Assembly (NCBI GenBank): GCA_964651325.1
Contig: CAZYXP010000035.1
Location: 1-23,967 of the forward strand
DNA length: 23,967 nt
Direction of reading: 5' to 3'
Source of the DNA: JADFOB01 sp964651325
Lineage (GTDB): Bacteria > Planctomycetota > Phycisphaerae > UBA1845
This document shows, in pieces, positions 15,901 through 23,342 of the stretch. Under the pieces are notes generated by a model. It did not search any database. It was not told where the DNA came from and was given only the letters and a program-made list of their open reading frames with translations. Both the position numbers and the translations under genes were made by a program. Numbering within the stretch: the first letter of the stretch is position 1; each line of letters opens with the position of its first letter.

Positions 15901-16400
15901 GCGTCCAGCCGGGCGGCGTTTTCCAGATGGGGCAACGCCAAATCGTACTCGGCTCGCCGGAGGTGGGCGATGCCGGTCAAGTACGACGTCGATGCCGCGG
16001 ACGCGGAATCCGTACCTGAACACTGTCGCGCTTTTTCCAGCGAAACGATCGCTTCGTCAGCCTTGCCGCCCAAAAGCTGAGCTCGGGCAAGGTTGCGATA
16101 AGCCCAGGCGGCGCGTGGGCATCGGTTTACGGCGTCTTGAAACGACACAATCGCCTTGTCCGTCTCGCGATTTTGGAGAAAAGCTTGGCCAAGGTTTGTC
16201 AGTCGGACACACGCCGGATCACTGGCATCTACCGAATCGTGCGTGGATTGAGTGAGTAAAATCGCCGCGCCGACTGTGGCGATCAACACGCTCGCGATGA
16301 TTCCGACGTTACGTCGTTGCACGGCAGATTCCTCCGCGTTGAGTCGCCGGCCCTCAAAAAACACTTGCCGATCTTGATCGTGCGCGCTGAGGCGTTGCAT
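12957..16400 (-). CDS. Large membrane-anchored TPR and FG-GAP/VCBS repeat protein
   Basis: About 1147 residues from the ATG at 16400. A short basic N-terminus precedes one membrane helix (about 32-50), so the rest is probably periplasmic or exposed. Residues about 62-240 contain tetratricopeptide repeats (for example NLGQAFLQNRETDKAIVSFQDA and HYKLGTFARKRGD). Residues about 290-680 are FG-GAP-type propeller repeats with Ca-binding-like DxDxDGxxD motifs (DFDHDGDLDLFLG, DFDNDGWLDIVAVG, DFDLDGDTDLLVV). The C-terminal 450 residues, starting near CPFVYVWDGRKFRFGTDILG, are a conserved but uncharacterised region. A GTG at 16427 is also possible and would add nine residues across a palindrome; neither start has a clear ribosome site. 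Function is unknown; scaffold or surface adhesion is inferred. Convergent with queC. Confidence 0.88.
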   Translation of the reverse strand: MQRLSAHDQDRQVFFEGRRLNAEESAVQRRNVGIIASVLIATVGAAILLTQSTHDSVDASDPACVRLTNLGQAFLQNRETDKAIVSFQDAVNRCPRAAWAYRNLARAQLLGGKADEAIVSLEKARQCSGTDSASAASTSYLTGIAHLRRAEYDLALPHLENAARLDALTAAIHFQLAGVYDALGQTEQAVAALRETVRLDPLHASAHYKLGTFARKRGDVEEFKKCHQEFMRLRQVFGNESRSGEALEACIHTAAEPAAVADAVDRAGPMIPVRFVDRTETVVPSDLRAIGAVAVIEAAYGRGYELVAVYGDGSLMLITWGEGGRFERRSVDAVLPDGFIATTCRVADFFDDVPDSQAYDAAVHRRNDVLLLSGDEIVLLKRTGELTFEDVTESSGLAGASARAARWIDFDHDGDLDLFLGSAVGLQVWQNNGDGTFQRAAEAVGAVMAEPVLDIVSADLDANVASDVVVALDGAAPVVLKNQRMGQFARDVARTAQWPVATRVRANDLTGDGRLDLLLLAEDSIVVVDVFTGERQTLSSTPMNISAVEFLDFDNDGWLDIVAVGSGSDRPDVGALAILRNTGANTWIDVSDSLGMGALDWPPLRDAVAADFDLDGDTDLLVVLRDGGVCYLDNDGGNANGQLRVSFLPVKTNPSGFGAEVEVREGPFRVTRLVNRPVLEIGIGPRDRVDTLQTLWTNGVVDNLIDVTLDQSPLQIVEKIVATGSCPFVYVWDGRKFRFGTDILGNSPVGLSLARGVFLPADPDEYVYLGHEQSVRPKDGRFRLQVTEEFREVLYLDYVKLIAVDHPRNTEVHSTDKLMPEPFPPSELWTLKGTNSLILAMGDDGIDRTAALQATDGRFADPGIRRPPPFRGQVTPTSITLDFEEIVPGKPLVLALTGWLQYGDASTNIALSQGDPSAVVPPRLEAQIDDGTWHPLGVVVGMPAGKTKTILVDLEGRLPEGTRSLRLTSSFEIYWDRIALMERETSSMPHTYELALQDAQLRWRGFSELRSRGTLHPTTPDFDVVSEQPPWRGTPQGWCTRYGDVVELLAERDDRIAILNAGDTVEIAFAADALPPVQTGWSRSFFFYSVGWDKDGDHNVEAGDRVNPWPLPRDYPTPASMDAPVDHWETRYNTRWVPADLFDRRSK

Positions 16401-16409
16401 CGCCGTCGA

Positions 16410-16429
16410 GCGTGTGCTGCAGCACACGC
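16410..16429. repeat. 20-bp perfect palindrome upstream of the TPR/FG-GAP gene
   Basis: The central CGTGTGCTGCAGCACACG plus one flanking G-C pair is perfectly self-complementary, with no spacer. It begins ten bases before the chosen ATG (16400, minus strand), where it could bind a dimeric regulator or form a hairpin over the ribosome site. If the GTG at 16427 is the true start, it is partly coding. Confidence 0.5.
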
Positions 16430-16573
16430 AGCGCGATCGCCTGATTCAGAGCCGCCGGCGCCATCCTGCGGACACTCCGCACGCGGTTGTCACCGGGCTC
16501 GCGCGCGGTGCTCTGAATACTGCCCGCCGCCGATCTTGTCGCGTACCAAGACAAGACGCCACATTCCGACGCG

Positions 16574-16602
16574 TTGACCGGCTACTCGCGCAAGGATACG
16601 GT
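16574..16602 (+). promoter_or_regulatory. Weak promoter candidate for the MoaD-like/beta-propeller pair
   Basis: TTGACC at 16574-16579 is followed after 17 bases by TACGGT, a poor -10 match. It is correctly placed 57 bases before the TTG start at 16659. The 16430-16658 stretch contains no other feature I can support. Confidence 0.25.
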
Positions 16603-16658
16603 ACACGTGTCAAACTCGCCAGCGCCGTCGGCTGTCGTTTATCTGGAAGGGAAGCTCG

Positions 16659-16928
16659 TTGGCTCAGGTTTTCTTTACGCCCAATCTTCAGCGCCACGTG
16701 AATTGTCCGACACATGAAGTGGAAGGTGAGACCGTGCGTGAGTTGCTGGACGAAGTGTTCGAGCGCAATGAGCAGGTCCGTAGCTACATCGTCGATGAGC
16801 AAGGCGCGGTTCGCGCGCACATGGTCATTTTTGTCAATGGGCGTGCCATCAACGATCGAGAAAACCTGAGCGACGCCGTGCCGATTGGTGCCGAGGTGTA
16901 CATCATGCAGGCGCTGTCCGGCGGCTAG
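16659..16928 (+). CDS. MoaD/ThiS-like small ubiquitin-fold protein
   Basis: 89 residues, the size of MoaD/ThiS sulfur carriers. Features are an N-terminal beta strand, ETVRELLDEVFERN (the family helix), VIFVNGRAI, then VPIGAEVYIMQALSGG with the exact C-terminal Gly-Gly needed for adenylation and thiocarboxylate formation. The start is TTG at 16659, with GGAAGG eight bases upstream. No MoaE, ThiG, MoeB or other E1-like partner is nearby, so molybdopterin or thiamin synthesis cannot be assigned. It lies 59 bases before a beta-propeller gene on the same strand, a pairing I believe recurs in other bacteria, though I cannot check it here. It may act as a sulfur donor or protein modifier in an unidentified pathway. 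Confidence 0.85.
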   Translation: MAQVFFTPNLQRHVNCPTHEVEGETVRELLDEVFERNEQVRSYIVDEQGAVRAHMVIFVNGRAINDRENLSDAVPIGAEVYIMQALSGG

Positions 16929-16975
16929 CGACCGCTGGGGGCGTATGCGATGGGTGTGTTCCCAACAGCAAGTTT

Positions 16976-16982
16976 GAGGAGG
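16976..16982 (+). promoter_or_regulatory. Near-perfect ribosome binding site
   Basis: GAGGAGG ends five bases before the ATG at 16988 and fixes the start of the beta-propeller gene. It is among the strongest ribosome sites in the window, suggesting higher translation than the preceding MoaD-like gene. Confidence 0.75.
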
Positions 16983-16987
16983 TTCCG

Positions 16988-18097
16988 ATGAGTGATCGAT
17001 TGTACGTCGCCACGCGCAAGGGGTTGTTTCGCGTAGACCGAAACCCGGCCGGTTGGTCGGTGGAGCAGGTCGATTTCGTGGGCGATTCCGTGCTGATCGT
17101 CCACCCGGACCGGCGTAACGGATGGGTCTACGCGGCGCTGGGACACGGCCATTTCGGGGTCAAGCTTCATCGATCCAAGGATGGCGGATCGACGTGGGAG
17201 CCATGCGCCGCGCCCGAATACCCGACGCCGCCCGAGGGGACCGACGACCGATGCCCGAGCCGCAACATTCCGATTCCCTGGCGCACCGAGCAGATTTGGT
17301 CGCTCGCTTCCGGCGGGCCTTCCCAGGAAGGACGCCTTTGGTGCGGCACGGTGCCCGGCGGCTTATTTCGCTCGGATGATCACGGCGACTCTTGGGCGCT
17401 GGTTCGATCGCTGTGGGATAACCCTGCTCGCGCGGCGTGGTTCGGCGGCGGGCTCGATTACCCCGGCATCCATTCTATTTGTGTGGATCCGTCAGACGCC
17501 GACCGCGTTCACGTCGGCATTTCCTGCGGCGGTGTCTGGCAGACCCTGGACGGTGGTGAAACCTGGGCGTGCCGGGCCGATGGCATGGTTGCGGAATACA
17601 TGCCCCCGGACAGTGCGCGCGATCCCAACATACAGGATCCTCACGCGTTGGTGCAATGCCGCGCTGACCCCAATTCGATGTGGGTTCAGCATCACAATGG
17701 CGTGTTTCGTACGACAAACGGTGCCGAGCGATGGGAAGAAATCACGGCGGTTGAGCCATCGAAGTTTGGGTTCGCCGTGGCCGTTCACCCCGAGGATGCA
17801 GAGACGGCCTGGTTTGTTCCGGCGGTCAAAGATGAATGCCGCGTGCCGGTTGGCGGTCAGGTGGTCGTCAGTCGCACGCGCGACGGTGGGGCCTCGTTTG
17901 AGGTCTTGCGGAACGGGTTGCCGCAAAGCAACGCGTTTGATCTCACATTTCGACACGCGCTCGACATAGACGAGACGGGCAACAGGCTCGCGTTTGGCAG
18001 CACGACGGGATCGTTGTGGGCCAGCGAAAATCAAGGCGACGGCTGGAGCCACATCAGCGCCCATTTGCCGCCCGTGTATTGCGTCCGTTTTGCTTGA
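16988..18097 (+). CDS. Six-Asp-box beta-propeller protein (BNR/sialidase-like repeats)
   Basis: 369 residues without a signal peptide, so probably cytoplasmic. Six Asp-box-like motifs are spaced along the chain: SKDGGSTW (63-70), SDDHGDSW (129-136), TLDGGETW (187-193), then TTNGAERW, TRDGGASF and SENQGDGW. Each normally marks one blade, so a six-bladed propeller is likely. The family is often labelled exo-alpha-sialidase or glycosyl hydrolase BNR, but Asp boxes alone do not show catalysis and I do not see the sialidase arginine triad with confidence. It is the second gene of a two-gene unit with the MoaD-like protein. It could be a scaffold or enzyme acting with that carrier; the substrate is unknown. 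Confidence 0.85.
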   Translation: MSDRLYVATRKGLFRVDRNPAGWSVEQVDFVGDSVLIVHPDRRNGWVYAALGHGHFGVKLHRSKDGGSTWEPCAAPEYPTPPEGTDDRCPSRNIPIPWRTEQIWSLASGGPSQEGRLWCGTVPGGLFRSDDHGDSWALVRSLWDNPARAAWFGGGLDYPGIHSICVDPSDADRVHVGISCGGVWQTLDGGETWACRADGMVAEYMPPDSARDPNIQDPHALVQCRADPNSMWVQHHNGVFRTTNGAERWEEITAVEPSKFGFAVAVHPEDAETAWFVPAVKDECRVPVGGQVVVSRTRDGGASFEVLRNGLPQSNAFDLTFRHALDIDETGNRLAFGSTTGSLWASENQGDGWSHISAHLPPVYCVRFA

Positions 18098-18171
18098 TTG
18101 TCGCCGCGTCGGAGACTTCGGAGGGTGGCCGCACTGCTTAGCGGCCGGTTCGAATCAGCGTGGGCCACAAA

Positions 18172-19878
18172 TCAGTCCGACCCGATCAGCTCGGCCAGGT
18201 TCTCAACCTCTCGCTCAATACCAGAGATCGGCTCATCCGCCGCGGCGTGGGGGCTATTTTCCCCAGCTCCATCGCGCACCAGCGTGCGTAAATCGCTGAG
18301 CGATCGGCGCGTGCTATCGAGGGCGCCGTTCATGGTTTCCGCGGGAGGAAGGTGTTTCGGACCGCGGGGCGTAGAGAGCAAGCCGGACACTGGTTTGGAA
18401 ACCACGCTTGACACGATCCCGGGTTTCACCACGGGGTGCCCCGTATGTAGGATGCCGGAAAACACGTTGCCCACGTCGTCGGCCAGTTGCTGCGCGCGTT
18501 TTGTCCGCGACTCCAGTCGTTTCAACGTGTCGAGCGCACTTTGCTCTCCGCGGCGAATGCGTCCGGCAGTCCATTTGAGCCCCTCCAGAATACGCCGCGT
18601 GTTATCCAGGAGCGTTTTGAGCTTCACCGCAAGCTGGCGCCCCTGTGTCTCTCTGTGTCTTAGGTCTTGTAATGCCGCTTGCGCCCGCTGTGTTGTATCC
18701 AGCGCCTGGCTCACCAGCGGTCGAAGCGTTTGCTCGGCCGACCGGGCCTGGCGCGTGATCGTGTGTATCGCAGCAAGATCGCTCTTCTCCACGTCCCTCG
18801 GCCTGCCCGAAGTTGCCGGCGATGCGGCACGCCTTGGAACCGGGGGCTTGGCGGCACGAGGGGTCTGAGCGGCCTCGCGGCGGGCCCTATCGTTGGTAAG
18901 CCCGCGGCGCGCGGCGCTCGGGGCCTGCGCAGGCGGGGCGGCGACCGGGTCGCGCGTCGGCCGAAAGGTGTCTGGGGCGACCGGGACGCATGGCGCGGGT
19001 TCTTGCGCAGGCGCAACGGCGTTGTCGATAGCCGTCGTGGGTTGAAGCGGCGCCTCGGTAGGCGCCACCCCAAGTTCTGGTGTTTGTTCCGCCGCGGCGT
19101 CGATCAATTCCCGTCCGACCGGGCGCTGATTGGCGGAGTACGCACTAAGCAGGGCGTTGTCGCAGATCGTATTGATCAGCCGGGGAAGGCCGCTGGCAAG
19201 CTCAAAAACGCGATTCATGGCTTCCAACGTCATCACCTCTTCGGGGTTTCCGCCCGCGACGGTAATTCGATGTTGGATGTATTCGGTCGTGCTCGTTTGC
19301 GACAGAGCGGGCAAATGGAAACTGCGGAAGACCCGCTGGCGCAGTTGCCTCAGCTCACGGCTGGCAAACGTGCGCTGCAATTCGGGCTGCCCGACAATGA
19401 TGATTTGCAGCAATTTCGCATCATCCGCTTCAAGGTTGCCCACCATTCGCAGTTGTTCAAACGCGTCGATGGTAAGATTCTGAGCTTCGTCGAGCACCAA
19501 CACCACGGGCGTGTCGTGCGCGAATTGGCCTAGCAGGAAATCTTGGAGCGATCGGACGAGCTGCGCGTTGGATGCGCCTGTGGGGCAACGAACTTCGAAT
19601 TCCGCGCAGACGGATTCCATCAGGTCGGCGGCATCTTGCACGGCGTGGTTGATGGCGGCGAACGCGATCCGCGTGCCGAAATGGCGCAACATCATGCGCG
19701 AGACCAATGTCTTGCCCGCACCAATCTCTCCGGTCAACAGCACGAATCCCTTGCGCTCTTGAACCGCGTAAATCAGCGACGCCATCGCCTCTTCGTGATC
19801 TGGCGTGGAATAGAAGAAACGCGGGTCGGGCGTGTTGTTGAAAGGTAGCTCGCGAAGTCCGAAAAAATCGGCATACAT
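18172..19878 (-). CDS. ExeA/XrtA-associated-type AAA ATPase with long disordered and coiled tail
   Basis: 568 residues from the ATG at 19878. The opening MYADFFGLRELPFNNTPDPRFFYSTPDHEEA is the hallmark of the GspA/ExeA-like ATPases found beside exopolysaccharide and exosortase loci. Walker A is GEIGAGKT (50-57), Walker B VVLVLDE (125-131), and a LRQLRQRVFRSFHL sensor-2-like region follows. From about residue 290 the protein changes to a Pro/Ala/Arg-rich, probably disordered linker, then a helical, coiled-coil-like C-terminal region, far longer than the core family (about 270-350). It is divergent from the Wza-like gene, so a role in polysaccharide export or envelope assembly is inferred. The frame is open to 20034, but the family motif begins exactly at the chosen ATG. 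Confidence 0.88.
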   Translation of the reverse strand: MYADFFGLRELPFNNTPDPRFFYSTPDHEEAMASLIYAVQERKGFVLLTGEIGAGKTLVSRMMLRHFGTRIAFAAINHAVQDAADLMESVCAEFEVRCPTGASNAQLVRSLQDFLLGQFAHDTPVVLVLDEAQNLTIDAFEQLRMVGNLEADDAKLLQIIIVGQPELQRTFASRELRQLRQRVFRSFHLPALSQTSTTEYIQHRITVAGGNPEEVMTLEAMNRVFELASGLPRLINTICDNALLSAYSANQRPVGRELIDAAAEQTPELGVAPTEAPLQPTTAIDNAVAPAQEPAPCVPVAPDTFRPTRDPVAAPPAQAPSAARRGLTNDRARREAAQTPRAAKPPVPRRAASPATSGRPRDVEKSDLAAIHTITRQARSAEQTLRPLVSQALDTTQRAQAALQDLRHRETQGRQLAVKLKTLLDNTRRILEGLKWTAGRIRRGEQSALDTLKRLESRTKRAQQLADDVGNVFSGILHTGHPVVKPGIVSSVVSKPVSGLLSTPRGPKHLPPAETMNGALDSTRRSLSDLRTLVRDGAGENSPHAAADEPISGIEREVENLAELIGSD

Positions 19879-20164
19879 GAAAATCGCCCCGGTGCAAGAA
19901 AAGCGCATTGGCGCAAAGGCATTCCGATAAACCGTGCCACTGGATAATCGGAGCGCCGCGCCCGCCCCTTTAGGTTTGTAGTCGAGCTTATCGGACCTGC
20001 CGGCGAGCCTGGCGCAACGATTCAATCTGAGCACCGGGCGAGGCAGATAGATTCAGAGAGCCCGATCTTCACCCGATAAACCCGCATAACGCTCTTGCGC
20101 CCGAATACAGCTAGTGATTCGATCTGATCGGATCGGCGACCCGGTTCGCCATCGGAGGACGACC
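19879..20164. other. 286-bp divergent intergenic region
   Basis: This separates the ATPase gene from the export operon. Promoters for both directions should be here, but I find only weak candidates (for example TTGCGC at 20095-20100 with no good -10). There is no sigma54 element that passes the GG-N10-GC test, and no gene. Confidence 0.5.
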
Positions 20165-20971
20165 ATGACCCATTCGCGAGGATGCCTGACTCTGCTCGCC
20201 GCAGTTTTCGCGGGGTCTTGGGGTTGTGCGCCGAATCGCGCCGACATGCTGCATTTTCTTCAACAGCATAAGCACGAGGTTTCTGCGATCGAGTACCGCG
20301 TCGGCGTTCCGGACTCGATTACCATAAGCGCGCCGAGGATTCTTGAGATTGACGGCGAGAGCCAGCGAATCCAACCCGACGGCAAGATCAACCTTCGGCT
20401 CTTGGGGGAAGTCAAGGTCGTTGGCATGACGGGCAAGGAGATCGCCTCGAAATTGCAGGTCTTGCTGTCGCGCTACTATGTGGATCCCAAGGTCCGCGTG
20501 AGCGTCACCTATGACAGCAAAGTGTATTACATCAGGAACCAGTCGGGTTCGATCGTTCCCCGCCCCTTCACGGGTCGAGACACGCTTTTGGATGCGGTCG
20601 TTTCCGCGGGCGTGGATTTTCGTTCTTGGATTGCCCACGTTCGTGTCTTGCGCCCCACGCCGGACCAGACGCCCGTGCGCCAGATCGAGGTGGACGTCGA
20701 GCGTATGCTCGCGAAGGGTGAATGGGGGCAGAATATCCTGCTCGAGCCCGACGACATCGTGATCATTCCGCCGACGGTATTTTCCTGGTTTGGGCAACGG
20801 GTTCGAGAGTTGCTCTACCCCGTCGGACCGGCCATCTCATTGTATGCCACGCCGGGCGTCTTCTTGGACGAGGCAGAGTACTACGATGACCGCGCTCAAA
20901 ACAACAGGGGACGATCAGGATCATCTCGCGGACGTTCGTCAGGTCGGGGCATCTCCGGTGCGGGATTCTGA
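20165..20971 (+). CDS. Wza-like polysaccharide export lipoprotein
   Basis: 268 residues from the ATG at 20165, which has GGAGGA about six bases upstream; the earlier in-frame ATG at 20114 would spoil the signal peptide. Residues 1-20 are a lipoprotein signal ending GSWG/C21, so lipid anchoring in the envelope is expected. Residues about 44-135 are the poly-export domain (YRVGVPDSITISAP, then PDGKINLRLLGEVKVVGMTGKEIASKL). An SLBB-like domain follows (about 140-215) ending NILLEPDDIVIIPPT. The C-terminal 20 residues are Arg/Gly/Ser-rich, an unusual basic tail. It is the first gene of the exopolysaccharide operon, 54 bases before the BY-kinase gene. Confidence 0.93.
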   Translation: MTHSRGCLTLLAAVFAGSWGCAPNRADMLHFLQQHKHEVSAIEYRVGVPDSITISAPRILEIDGESQRIQPDGKINLRLLGEVKVVGMTGKEIASKLQVLLSRYYVDPKVRVSVTYDSKVYYIRNQSGSIVPRPFTGRDTLLDAVVSAGVDFRSWIAHVRVLRPTPDQTPVRQIEVDVERMLAKGEWGQNILLEPDDIVIIPPTVFSWFGQRVRELLYPVGPAISLYATPGVFLDEAEYYDDRAQNNRGRSGSSRGRSSGRGISGAGF

Positions 20972-21025
20972 ACCGACCGGTCTTCTGGAGTTGATTTTCG
21001 CGAGTTTGCGTGAGGTACATGAACC

Positions 21026-21937
21026 ATGGGTCGCATTGCCGATGCCCTAAAACGAGCTGAAGAGGAACGGCGCGCGTCGCTGGGAACCATCGTCGAGCCG
21101 CGCGACGTCGCGGATCGCCAGCCGGATCCGTTCTCAACGTATGCGCCGGCACCGACGATTGTTGAACCGGTCGACGTGAATAGCGATCTCGCGCCCATCT
21201 CCGTCGTGGAGGGGCTTGCCGAATCCCTCGTTCCGTTTCACGAACGTTCGTCGCTGATTACCGAGCAGTACCGCTCGCTGCGAACGCGCTTGCTCAGCCA
21301 AAACCCCAACTATGAGCATCGCGTGATCGCCATCACCAGTGCGGTCCCCAAAGAGGGCAAGAGCGTAACGACCCTCAATCTTGGATGTATCCTGGCGGAA
21401 ATCCGCCATCTGAAGGTGTTGGTGATTGATGGGGACTTTCGTCGAAGCTCGCTGGCGACCATGCTCAACCAGTCGGAAGGTCCCGGGTTGGCTGAAGTGC
21501 TCGGCGGGCGGGCGGAGTTCGATCAGGTCGTCCGATCGACGCCGATTCCGAATCTCAAATTCATTCCGGCCGGCAACACCCACAAACGATCGGCCGCTGA
21601 GCTGCTTACCGCGGCTGCCGCAAAAACGGTCTTTCGCCGATTGCAGAACGAATACCACTATGTCATCGTCGATACGCCGCCGGCCACAACCGTCACGGAT
21701 GTGGGCATCATCGGTCAGCTTTGCGACGGCGTCATCCTGGTTGTGCGTTTGCATCGAACGGACGAACAGGCCGCCAAGCGGGCCGCCCGGCTGCTTAACG
21801 CCAACAACATTCCGGTGATTGGCTGCCTGTTGGTCGGACGCGATGGCCCGCCAGGACGCTACGGCTACGGGTATGGTTATGCCTACAACTACTACCGCTA
21901 TTACCGCTACTACCGCAAGAGCGGCACCGATGAATAG
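21026..21937 (+). CDS. CpsD/CapB-type bacterial tyrosine kinase
   Basis: 303 residues, cytoplasmic, without membrane segments. It has the three BY-kinase ATP motifs: Walker A SAVPKEGKS (105-113, K112), Walker A' VLVIDGDFRR (131-140) and Walker B VIVDTPP (213-219). The N-terminal ITEQYRSLRTRL (78-89) is the usual helix that contacts the neighbouring subunit. The C-terminus is a dense tyrosine cluster (11 Tyr between 279 and 296) suited to autophosphorylation. These kinases control polysaccharide chain length and export, normally activated by a membrane Wzz/CapA-like partner, which is not in the window. It lies between the export lipoprotein and a glycosyltransferase gene in one operon. Confidence 0.94.
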   Translation: MGRIADALKRAEEERRASLGTIVEPRDVADRQPDPFSTYAPAPTIVEPVDVNSDLAPISVVEGLAESLVPFHERSSLITEQYRSLRTRLLSQNPNYEHRVIAITSAVPKEGKSVTTLNLGCILAEIRHLKVLVIDGDFRRSSLATMLNQSEGPGLAEVLGGRAEFDQVVRSTPIPNLKFIPAGNTHKRSAAELLTAAAAKTVFRRLQNEYHYVIVDTPPATTVTDVGIIGQLCDGVILVVRLHRTDEQAAKRAARLLNANNIPVIGCLLVGRDGPPGRYGYGYGYAYNYYRYYRYYRKSGTDE

Positions 21938-21988
21938 AATCGTCCGAAACACCCACGCCCACAATACATGAAACGGTGAGCCGACGCC

Positions 21989-23281
21989 TTGATCCAAGAC
22001 CGCATCATCATCTCCATCGGCAGCTCGTGGGATTTTGACCCGACGAGCAAACACCAGCTCATGAAGGTGCTTGCGCGGCGTAACAAGATCGTTTGGGTCA
22101 ATTACCACGGAAGTCGCCGCATGACCCTTACCAAGGGGGACATGGGTACCGCGCTGGCCAAGCTGAGTCAGGCCGTTCGCGGCGTACAGCGGGTGAATGA
22201 TTCGATCGTCCAAGTCACGCCGGTCGTCATTCCTGGGGCGAAGAGCCGCCGCGTGCAACAACTCAATCGCGCTCTGTTGGTTTGGCAGATACGGCGCGCC
22301 GTCGAGGCGGTGGCCCGAGCGCATCGCTGGCCGGTACAAGTTTGGTCCTTTGCGCCGGACGTGCCCTCGCTTGTGGGGCAATTCAACGAAGAGATATTTC
22401 TCTACTATTGCGTCGACGAGTTTTCGGAGTTTGATGGGTACGACAAGGCGCTCATCCAAGAGTCCGAGCGACGTTTGATCGACCAGGCCGGACTTGTGGT
22501 CACCTCTTCACAGAAACTGCACGACACCAAGAGACGCCTTCGATCGGATGTGGCGCAGATCACGCATGGCGTGGATTTCGACCATTTCTCCACCGCTTGG
22601 AGATCCCCGCCGCCCAAGCCGATCGAACTCAAGCCCCTTCGCGGACCGATTTTCGGTTTCTTCGGGCTGATTCATCACTGGCTGGATATCGATCTGATGG
22701 TCGAGGTCGCCCGGCAAAGGCCCCAATATGAATTCGTGCTGATCGGTGAAATCAAGACGGATGTTTCCCGCCTTGAGGGGCTGGCCAATGTTCACCTGCT
22801 CGGGCGCCGAGACTACGCCACCCTGCCGGCCTATTGCGCCGCGTTTGATGCGGCGCTCATGCTGTTTGAACAGTCCTCCATGACGGAAAACGTCAATCCC
22901 ATTAAGATGTACGAATACCTGGCCGCCGGCCTGCGCATTGTTTCGACGCCGCTTCGTGAGGCGAAGCGATTTCATGAGCAAATCGTGTTTGCCGCAGACG
23001 CCGAATCCTACGCCCGAGGTTGTGACGATGTGCTTGCACACCGTCAGCAAGGAGATCGCGCGCGGATCAGTCGGTCGGTTCGCAGCGAGTCTTGGGAATC
23101 AAAAGTGGAGCAGTTCTCACAGTTGATCCAATGCAATCTCGCTTCCACGCAAGACGAGTCGGGCATCATCATTAGCGGCAGCAAACGGCGCGTCACGCCC
23201 GCGATGCCACGCGATCGGAGCATCGACCCGGACTCGATCCCCGATCAGCCTCTGCTTGCCCAGACGTTCGAAGACAATTAG
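21989..23281 (+). CDS. GT4-like glycosyltransferase of the exopolysaccharide operon
   Basis: 430 residues from a TTG at 21989 with GGTGAG about eight bases upstream; a later ATG at 22061 is possible but would remove the first beta strand (RIIISIGSSWDFDP). The fold is GT-B: the N-terminal half contains VWSFAPDVPSLVGQF and YYCVDEFSEFDGYD, the junction has VVTSSQKLHDTKRR and THGVDFDHF, and the C-terminal half has GFFGLIHHWLDIDL and the donor-binding NPIKMYEYLAAG. This is characteristic of sugar transferases encoded beside BY-kinase and exosortase loci. The sugar and acceptor are unknown. About 50 C-terminal residues after the domain are polar and probably disordered. It follows the kinase gene by 51 bases. 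Confidence 0.9.
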   Translation: MIQDRIIISIGSSWDFDPTSKHQLMKVLARRNKIVWVNYHGSRRMTLTKGDMGTALAKLSQAVRGVQRVNDSIVQVTPVVIPGAKSRRVQQLNRALLVWQIRRAVEAVARAHRWPVQVWSFAPDVPSLVGQFNEEIFLYYCVDEFSEFDGYDKALIQESERRLIDQAGLVVTSSQKLHDTKRRLRSDVAQITHGVDFDHFSTAWRSPPPKPIELKPLRGPIFGFFGLIHHWLDIDLMVEVARQRPQYEFVLIGEIKTDVSRLEGLANVHLLGRRDYATLPAYCAAFDAALMLFEQSSMTENVNPIKMYEYLAAGLRIVSTPLREAKRFHEQIVFAADAESYARGCDDVLAHRQQGDRARISRSVRSESWESKVEQFSQLIQCNLASTQDESGIIISGSKRRVTPAMPRDRSIDPDSIPDQPLLAQTFEDN

Positions 23282-23342
23282 GATCGCAGTGAGCATGCTA
23301 TTCGACAAGCAGGGCCGGGCGGATCATCTGGGAGTTTACTCA

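Noticed and set aside
18140..18165. GGTTCGAATC resembling a tRNA T-loop
   Set aside because: The flanking bases do not form a T-stem and no acceptor or anticodon arm is present.
19930..19960. TGGCAC on the minus strand resembling a sigma54 -24 element upstream of the ATPase
   Set aside because: At the required distance the -12 position reads CG instead of GC and TTGC is absent.
21134..22459. 441-residue minus-strand open frame opposite the BY-kinase and glycosyltransferase
   Set aside because: It is antisense to two clearly recognisable genes; long shadow frames are expected at this GC content.
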